From an uncultured Sterolibacterium sp. (lineage in GTDB: Bacteria > Pseudomonadota > Gammaproteobacteria > Burkholderiales > Rhodocyclaceae): a stretch of DNA of 59,487 nucleotides. Below, in pieces: positions 55,168-59,487 of this stretch (positions are counted from its first letter, which is position 1; every line of letters begins with the position of its first letter). The stretch spans positions 1-59,487 of the forward strand of contig CAIYYX010000082.1 in assembly GCA_903930535.1 (NCBI GenBank). The letters run 5' to 3'. Under the pieces are notes generated by a model. The model made no database searches, had not been told where the DNA came from, and was given only the letters and a program-made list of their open reading frames with translations. Both the position numbers and the translations under genes were made by a program.

Positions 55168-57519
55168 ATGAAAAAAATCACCGGATTCAAACCGACCCCC
55201 TGCGCAGGCTGGTTGTTGTCCCTTTGTGCAGCGATGCTGCTCAACGCCTGCGGCAGTGCGGGCGAATCCGCCAGCCAGCAAGTCGCGTCAGCGCTGGCCA
55301 GCAGCACGACAACCCTGCAGTTGGAGCCGGCAATGTTGCCGGACGCCGTTGCGGCGCAGGTGGTGCAACCCTTATTCCACGCCGCCCCGGTGCTTCTGAA
55401 TGAGCCGCATGACGCAGACGACAACGCCGCCAGCAGGCCTCCTCGCGAGCAGGTCGTGTCCGCCGGGTTCGCAGGCATATCCACGCAACGCCTGACCGCA
55501 CAAGCACTGCGAGCCGCCCCGCAGGCCATGCCTGCAGAGGGGGCTGCGACCGCCGAAGGATCGGCGACCCCGATGGCCACAAGCAGCGTGGTCACGACGT
55601 TCTCTCCAGCGCAGATCCGTGCCGCCTACGGCTTTCTTCCCATGCCAGCCGCCGGCACCACGCTCACTCCAGCCCAGGCTGCGCAGTTGGGAGCAGGACA
55701 GACGATTTACATCGTCGACGCCATGCACGACCCGAATGCCGCGGCCGAACTGGCTGCCTTCAACCAGAAGTTCGGGTTGCCGGCCTGCACAAGCAAGACG
55801 ATCGCGACCAGCAGCAGTCTTCCCCTGGCCGCTGCCTCCATGAGCGGCTGCGAGTTCTCGGTCGTCTATAGCACCGCCAGTGGCACGATGACCAGCGCAG
55901 CGCCTGTCTATGACTCGGGGTGGGCCACCGAGATCGCACTGGACGTGCAATGGGCCCATGCCACGGCGCCGCTGGCGCGCATCATCCTGATCGAGGCGCC
56001 CAGCGCAACGATCAAAAGCCTCCTGGGCGCGGTTCAACTGGCCAATGCGCTGGGTCCGGGCATCGTGTCGATGAGCTTCGGTGCCACGGAAGGCAACTGG
56101 ACAGCCTCGGTGGACTCGAACTTCAACCATTCCCGCATGACCTACGTGGCTGCCACCGGCGACTCGGGCGCATCCGTCCAGTGGCCGGCGGTCTCGCCTT
56201 TTGTGGTGGCGGCGGGCGGCACCACATTGACCTACTCCGGCACGGGTGCTCGCGCAGAAGTGGCCTGGTCGAAAACGGGTGGGGGCACCAGCCTCTTCAC
56301 GCCGACGCCCAGCTACCAGACCAATGCCGTCCCCGGCATGGGGAATATGGCGCACCGCACCGTCGCCGACGTCGCCTTCAACGCCGACCCGGCCACCGGC
56401 CAATACGTGGCCGTCATCGCCCCGGGCAGTACCGCGGCGAGATGGCTCAGTGTCGGCGGCACCAGCCTGTCTACGCCGCAGTGGGCAGGGATCCTCGCCG
56501 CGGCCAACGCTTTGCGCACCTTGGCCGCCAAGCCCGCGCTGGGTGCTCCCCATGCCGTCTTGTACGGTCAGATCGCCACCGTTCCCGGCAACTATGCGGC
56601 CGAGTTTGCCGACATCACCAAAGGATCCGACGGCAGTTGTGCCACTTGCACGGCCAGGGTGGGCTACGACCAGCTGACGGGTCTGGGCACGCCCAACGTC
56701 GCCAACCTTCTGGGTAACCTCTCTGGCGCCACTGTCCCGGCCACGGCTCCGCTTGTCACCTCAGCAAGCATCAGCGGCAATGTCGGCACGGTGCTGACAT
56801 TCACCGTCTCGGTCAGTGCCCCCAACCCCGTCACCTACGCCTTGATCGGCGCGCCCTCGGGCATGACCATTAGTGCCGCCGGTATCGTGACCTGGGCCAC
56901 GCCGGTAGCCGGCAGCTACACCGTGATCGTCACCGCCAATGACGGCACCACCGGCTTGACAGGCCAGGGCGTCTACCCCATCGCCATCGCTGCGCCGCAA
57001 GCACCGCAGGTCGGCAGCGCAACCATCAGCGGCAGGCCAGGCGTCGCGCTATCATTCACCGTGGCTGTGACAGGCTCCAATCCGGTCACCTACTCATTGA
57101 TCGGCGCGCCCTCGGGCATGACCATCAGCACCTCCGGCGTGGTCAGTTGGCCCAGCCCTGTATTGGGCACTTACCCGGTGACCGTCATAGCCAAGGACAG
57201 CAAGACGGGTCTGAGCAGCCAGGGCGTCTATACGGTGAAGATCGCCGCGGCCGGCCCGGTCATCACGGCCCCGGCCATGAACGGCGTGGCAGGCAAGCCG
57301 CTGACCGGAACGATTACCCTCTCGGACACCGGTTCCAGTTCCATCACTGTCACCCTTTCAGGTGCGCCGCTGGGCATGATGTTTTCGGTGAAGGGCACGA
57401 CCATCATCGCCAACTGGGCCAGTCCGGCGACGGGCAGTTACACCCTGAAGGTCTCTGCGACCGACTCGGCCGGTCTAAGCGCCCAGGCAAGCGTACCCAT
57501 CACCATCTCAGCCAAATAA
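55168..57519 (+). CDS. Sedolisin-like (S53) protease lipoprotein with three Ig-like repeats
   Basis: A 783-residue lipoprotein: lipobox LLNAC with C28, then a 120-residue Ala/Ser-rich linker. The S53-like domain (about 145-525) has E255-x3-D259 (ATEIALDVQWAHA), D332 (ATGDSGA, oxyanion) and S433 (GTSLSTPQWAG), the sedolisin tetrad, and a GYDQLTGLGTPN calcium-site region. Three repeats of about 85 residues (530-783) with PVTYALIGAPSGMTIS-type motifs resemble He_PIG Ig-like domains. A typical long propeptide is lacking. ATG 55168 gives the lipobox; an ATG at 55117 would place 17 extra residues before it. Controlled by a c-di-GMP riboswitch. Confidence 0.88.
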   Translation: MKKITGFKPTPCAGWLLSLCAAMLLNACGSAGESASQQVASALASSTTTLQLEPAMLPDAVAAQVVQPLFHAAPVLLNEPHDADDNAASRPPREQVVSAGFAGISTQRLTAQALRAAPQAMPAEGAATAEGSATPMATSSVVTTFSPAQIRAAYGFLPMPAAGTTLTPAQAAQLGAGQTIYIVDAMHDPNAAAELAAFNQKFGLPACTSKTIATSSSLPLAAASMSGCEFSVVYSTASGTMTSAAPVYDSGWATEIALDVQWAHATAPLARIILIEAPSATIKSLLGAVQLANALGPGIVSMSFGATEGNWTASVDSNFNHSRMTYVAATGDSGASVQWPAVSPFVVAAGGTTLTYSGTGARAEVAWSKTGGGTSLFTPTPSYQTNAVPGMGNMAHRTVADVAFNADPATGQYVAVIAPGSTAARWLSVGGTSLSTPQWAGILAAANALRTLAAKPALGAPHAVLYGQIATVPGNYAAEFADITKGSDGSCATCTARVGYDQLTGLGTPNVANLLGNLSGATVPATAPLVTSASISGNVGTVLTFTVSVSAPNPVTYALIGAPSGMTISAAGIVTWATPVAGSYTVIVTANDGTTGLTGQGVYPIAIAAPQAPQVGSATISGRPGVALSFTVAVTGSNPVTYSLIGAPSGMTISTSGVVSWPSPVLGTYPVTVIAKDSKTGLSSQGVYTVKIAAAGPVITAPAMNGVAGKPLTGTITLSDTGSSSITVTLSGAPLGMMFSVKGTTIIANWASPATGSYTLKVSATDSAGLSAQASVPITISAK

Positions 57520-57524
57520 GCATC

Positions 57525-57540
57525 GGCCGTCGGGGCGGCC
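57525..57540 (+). terminator. Possible terminator after the lipoprotein gene
   Basis: GGCCG/CGGCC stem with a TCGGGG loop, followed by CCCCGCTCTTTCC. The stem is short and the T-run poor, but it lies between two convergent genes. Confidence 0.35.
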
Positions 57541-57560
57541 CCCCGCTCTTTCCTGAATGG

Positions 57561-59243
57561 CTAGGCGTGCGGCTCCAGGGTGAAATGAAAGGCGGCGCCC
57601 TGACCGGGTGAGGACTCTGCCCAGATGCGGCCGCGATGGCGACGCACGACGCGCGCGGCGGAGGCCAGTCCCACACCGGATCCCTCGAAGTCCTCGGCTT
57701 TGTGCAGACGCTGGAAAGGCTGGAACAGTTTGTCGACATAATCCATGTCAAACCCTGCTCCATTGTCGCGGACCTGGAATATGGCTTCGCCAGGAGAGGT
57801 CTGGTCGGGCCCGAAGCTGATCTTTGCCTGTTCGGTCTTGCCGGTGTATTTCCAGGCGTTGCCCAGCAGATTCTCCAGGAGTACGCGCAGCAACTGGGGG
57901 TCGCCCCAGGCTCGGCAGCCGTCTTCGATCAGGATATCCACCTTGCGCGCGGGTTCGGATTTTCGCAAATCCTCCACCACCTCGCGCGCGACCTGGGAAA
58001 GGTCAATCTCTTCGCGCTTCATTTCGTGGCGGTTCACGCGGGAGAGGTCGAGCAGATCGTCGATCAGCATGCCCATGCGCTGGGCGGCGCGGCGCACTCT
58101 TTCCAGGTATTCGTGGCCCTTGGCGTCGAGGCGGTCGCCGTATTCGTCCAGGAGCAGGTGGGTGAAGCCGTCAATGCCGCGCAACGGTGCGCGCAGGTCA
58201 TGCGAGATCGAATAGGAAAAGGATTCCAGTTCCTTGTTGGCCTCGGTCAAGTCCGCGGTGCGGCTCAGCACCCTTTTTTCCAGGGCGGCGTTGAGCAGTT
58301 TCACTTCCAGGGCGGCGTGTCTGAGTTCGCTCATGTCATGAATCAGGGTGATGACGTATTTCGTTTCTCCAAGATAAAAGACTTCGGCCGCGGTGACCAC
58401 TTGTCTTAACTCCCCGAACTTGTTGCTGAGCACCGCCTCGTAGTCGCGAAGTTTGCCGGTCCGGCGCAAGGCTTCCATCCAGCGGGCATACGCTGCCCGA
58501 TCCGGCCAGAGGCCGATGTCGGTTGCGGTATTGCCTATTGCATCTTCGCGTGACCAGCCGAACTGGTGCTCGAAGGCGGCATTGACGTCAAGGTAGCGGC
58601 CGCTCTCGAAGCGTGAGATGAGAATGGTGACAGGGCTGGCATGGAAAATTCGCGAGAACTTTTCCTCCGAGCGGCGCATCTCTTTGACACGGGCGGCGAT
58701 TTCATCGACGCGCTTTGCCAGTTCGTCGCGCAGGCGGCGGGTCTCAGCATGTCTGGCCGAGAAGCTTTGCGTCATGAACAGGGTCAAGAGCGCAGTGACC
58801 GTCAGCACCAGCGCCAGGATGATGAGCATCGACAGAGTTGAGGCGGGCTCGGCTCTGGGCAGCCAGTGTTCTGCCCAGCTGAAAAATTCGCCCAGCATCA
58901 GCGTCAGCACGGTGGCGAGCAAGGCAGTGTGCTGACCGAGCAGCAATGCCATCAACACGGCGATGACGGGGAAGACGAGCAGTATCGGCGCGCGCAGACC
59001 GCCACTCACAGCCGCCATGGCCGCCACGGCCAGCCAGACACCCCAGGTCAGCACGTGACTCGCCGTGCGCAGCCGCTTGACGCGCAGCAGAATCAGCGTG
59101 ACTCCCGCCGGGAAGATCATCAGCAAGCCGGCCAGGCGAAACGAAAGCGTGGCATCTGGAAGCAATGCGATCAGGCTGCAAGCGAGGACGAGAATGGCTG
59201 CAAGACGCAACAAGCGCCCTCCAAGCGCAAAGCCGAGGGGCAT
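57561..59243 (-). CDS. Membrane sensor histidine kinase with PAS domain
   Basis: A 560-residue kinase. Six or so hydrophobic helices fill residues 10-165 (MASE-like sensor), followed by a short coiled coil (170-200), a PAS domain (about 200-310, FHASPVTILISRFESGRYLDVNAAFEHQFGWSRED) and HisKA with H348 in SHDLRAPLRG. HATPase_c motifs are NLLGNAWKYTGK (N box), DNGAGFDM (G1) and GSGVGLA (G2). No response regulator is adjacent. The start ATG 59243 has AGGAAA eight bases upstream. It converges on the riboswitch-controlled lipoprotein gene. Confidence 0.9.
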   Translation of the reverse strand: MPLGFALGGRLLRLAAILVLACSLIALLPDATLSFRLAGLLMIFPAGVTLILLRVKRLRTASHVLTWGVWLAVAAMAAVSGGLRAPILLVFPVIAVLMALLLGQHTALLATVLTLMLGEFFSWAEHWLPRAEPASTLSMLIILALVLTVTALLTLFMTQSFSARHAETRRLRDELAKRVDEIAARVKEMRRSEEKFSRIFHASPVTILISRFESGRYLDVNAAFEHQFGWSREDAIGNTATDIGLWPDRAAYARWMEALRRTGKLRDYEAVLSNKFGELRQVVTAAEVFYLGETKYVITLIHDMSELRHAALEVKLLNAALEKRVLSRTADLTEANKELESFSYSISHDLRAPLRGIDGFTHLLLDEYGDRLDAKGHEYLERVRRAAQRMGMLIDDLLDLSRVNRHEMKREEIDLSQVAREVVEDLRKSEPARKVDILIEDGCRAWGDPQLLRVLLENLLGNAWKYTGKTEQAKISFGPDQTSPGEAIFQVRDNGAGFDMDYVDKLFQPFQRLHKAEDFEGSGVGLASAARVVRRHRGRIWAESSPGQGAAFHFTLEPHA

Positions 59244-59376
59244 GATGTTTCCTGAGCGTATCGTTGCGGGCAAAGGGTTTCCGCCGGAGCCTGATGACTA
59301 TGGCCTATTCTGGTACCGGAAATCGGCAGAGTCAAACAGAGGCGCTAGAGGCGCAAGAGACACATGAGTGCCGCGG

Positions 59377-59382
59377 TATAAT
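59377..59382 (+). promoter_or_regulatory. -10 hexamer immediately before the helicase gene
   Basis: A perfect TATAAT ends 8 bases before ATG 59391, again with no Shine-Dalgarno in between. It suggests a start of transcription at or within a base or two of the ATG. No clear -35 is seen. Confidence 0.4.
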
Positions 59383-59390
59383 GCGCACAC

Positions 59391-59487
59391 ATGTCTAACC
59401 TCCTCCAAGGCCTCAATCCCGAGCAGCTCGCCGCCGTCACTCTGCCGCCGCAACATGCCCTGATCCTGGCCGGCGCCGGCAGCGGCA
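59391..59487 (+). CDS. UvrD/Rep-family DNA helicase, N terminus only
   Basis: The first 32 residues are visible: MSNLLQGLNPEQLAAVTLPP, then QHALILAGAGSG, cut at the window end. The Q motif (LNPEQLAAV) and Walker A start (AGAGSG) identify superfamily 1A helicases: UvrD, PcrA or Rep. UvrD is most likely from the N-terminal wording, but the sequence is too short to be sure. Confidence 0.85.
   Translation, partial: MSNLLQGLNPEQLAAVTLPPQHALILAGAGSG

Overview
ORGANISM. The window is GC-rich bacterial chromosome with dense genes, short spacers and many 4-base start/stop overlaps. Gene order (miaB-phoH-ybeY-corC-lnt; glyQ-glyS-gmhB-plsC-ygjP-gloA; rpsU-yqeY-dnaG-rpoD; leuS-lptE-holA-proA), the Bug/TctC and TAXI binding proteins and the flagellin point to a motile betaproteobacterium, probably Rhodocyclales-like. 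That placement is an inference from synteny and protein style; no rRNA is present. LAYOUT. 1-782 is a gene graveyard: the end of a biotinyl carrier protein, a deleted biotin carboxylase relic and a frameshifted livF-type ATPase relic. 783-4939 is a small catabolic-looking cluster (di-iron hydroxylase, SDR, orphan TAXI binding protein, UbiD-like decarboxylase). 5110-16558 is conserved housekeeping: tRNA modification, ribosome/rRNA maturation, lipoprotein acylation, glycyl-tRNA synthetase, LPS heptose phosphatase, acyltransferase, two tandem YgjP-like proteins (the first without zinc ligands) and glyoxalase I. 16580-18756 holds small unknown genes and an EF-hand protein. 18921-24873 is a tight operon of exported or membrane proteins (amidohydrolase, DoxX, cupin, alpha/beta hydrolase, metallo-beta-lactamase fold, GST, TctC), followed by more orphan binding proteins, an EamA exporter and a collapsed ABC-binding-protein relic. 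28458-31190 is a 910-residue flagellin behind a sigma-28 promoter. 31390-32632 has an HPP protein and a winged-helix protein. 32751-37553 is tRNA(CAU) and the macromolecular synthesis operon, divergent from tsaD. 38721-43312 has plsY, folB, DUF2867, YbaK, xerD, ogt and DUF188 genes. 43309-46862 is a complete TAXI-TRAP transporter, followed by a chalcone-isomerase-like gene, a decarboxylating dehydrogenase and the proA-holA-lptE-leuS block. 54072-57519 has a FecR/SPOR protein and a large lipoprotein. 57561-59243 is a sensor kinase; 59391 starts a UvrD-family helicase cut by the window end. MOST NOTABLE. A clear cyclic-di-GMP-I (GEMM) riboswitch at 54998-55086, with a well-spaced promoter, precedes a lipoprotein that combines a sedolisin-like (S53) protease with three Ig-like repeats: a candidate c-di-GMP-gated surface protease. 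Two dispersed repeat families run through the window. GTAG-type REP palindromes supply the TAG stop codons of six genes, and a CTAGGGAA-bounded MITE-like element occurs three times. Three genes have a -10-like hexamer ending 6-8 nt before the ATG, suggesting leaderless transcripts. HOW THE GENES WORK TOGETHER. The housekeeping blocks are standard. The accessory part is dominated by solute capture (three substrate-binding genes without neighbouring permeases plus relics of two more transport genes) and small catabolic clusters, suggesting a bacterium that has repeatedly gained and lost organic-acid, aromatic or hydrocarbon uptake and degradation modules.
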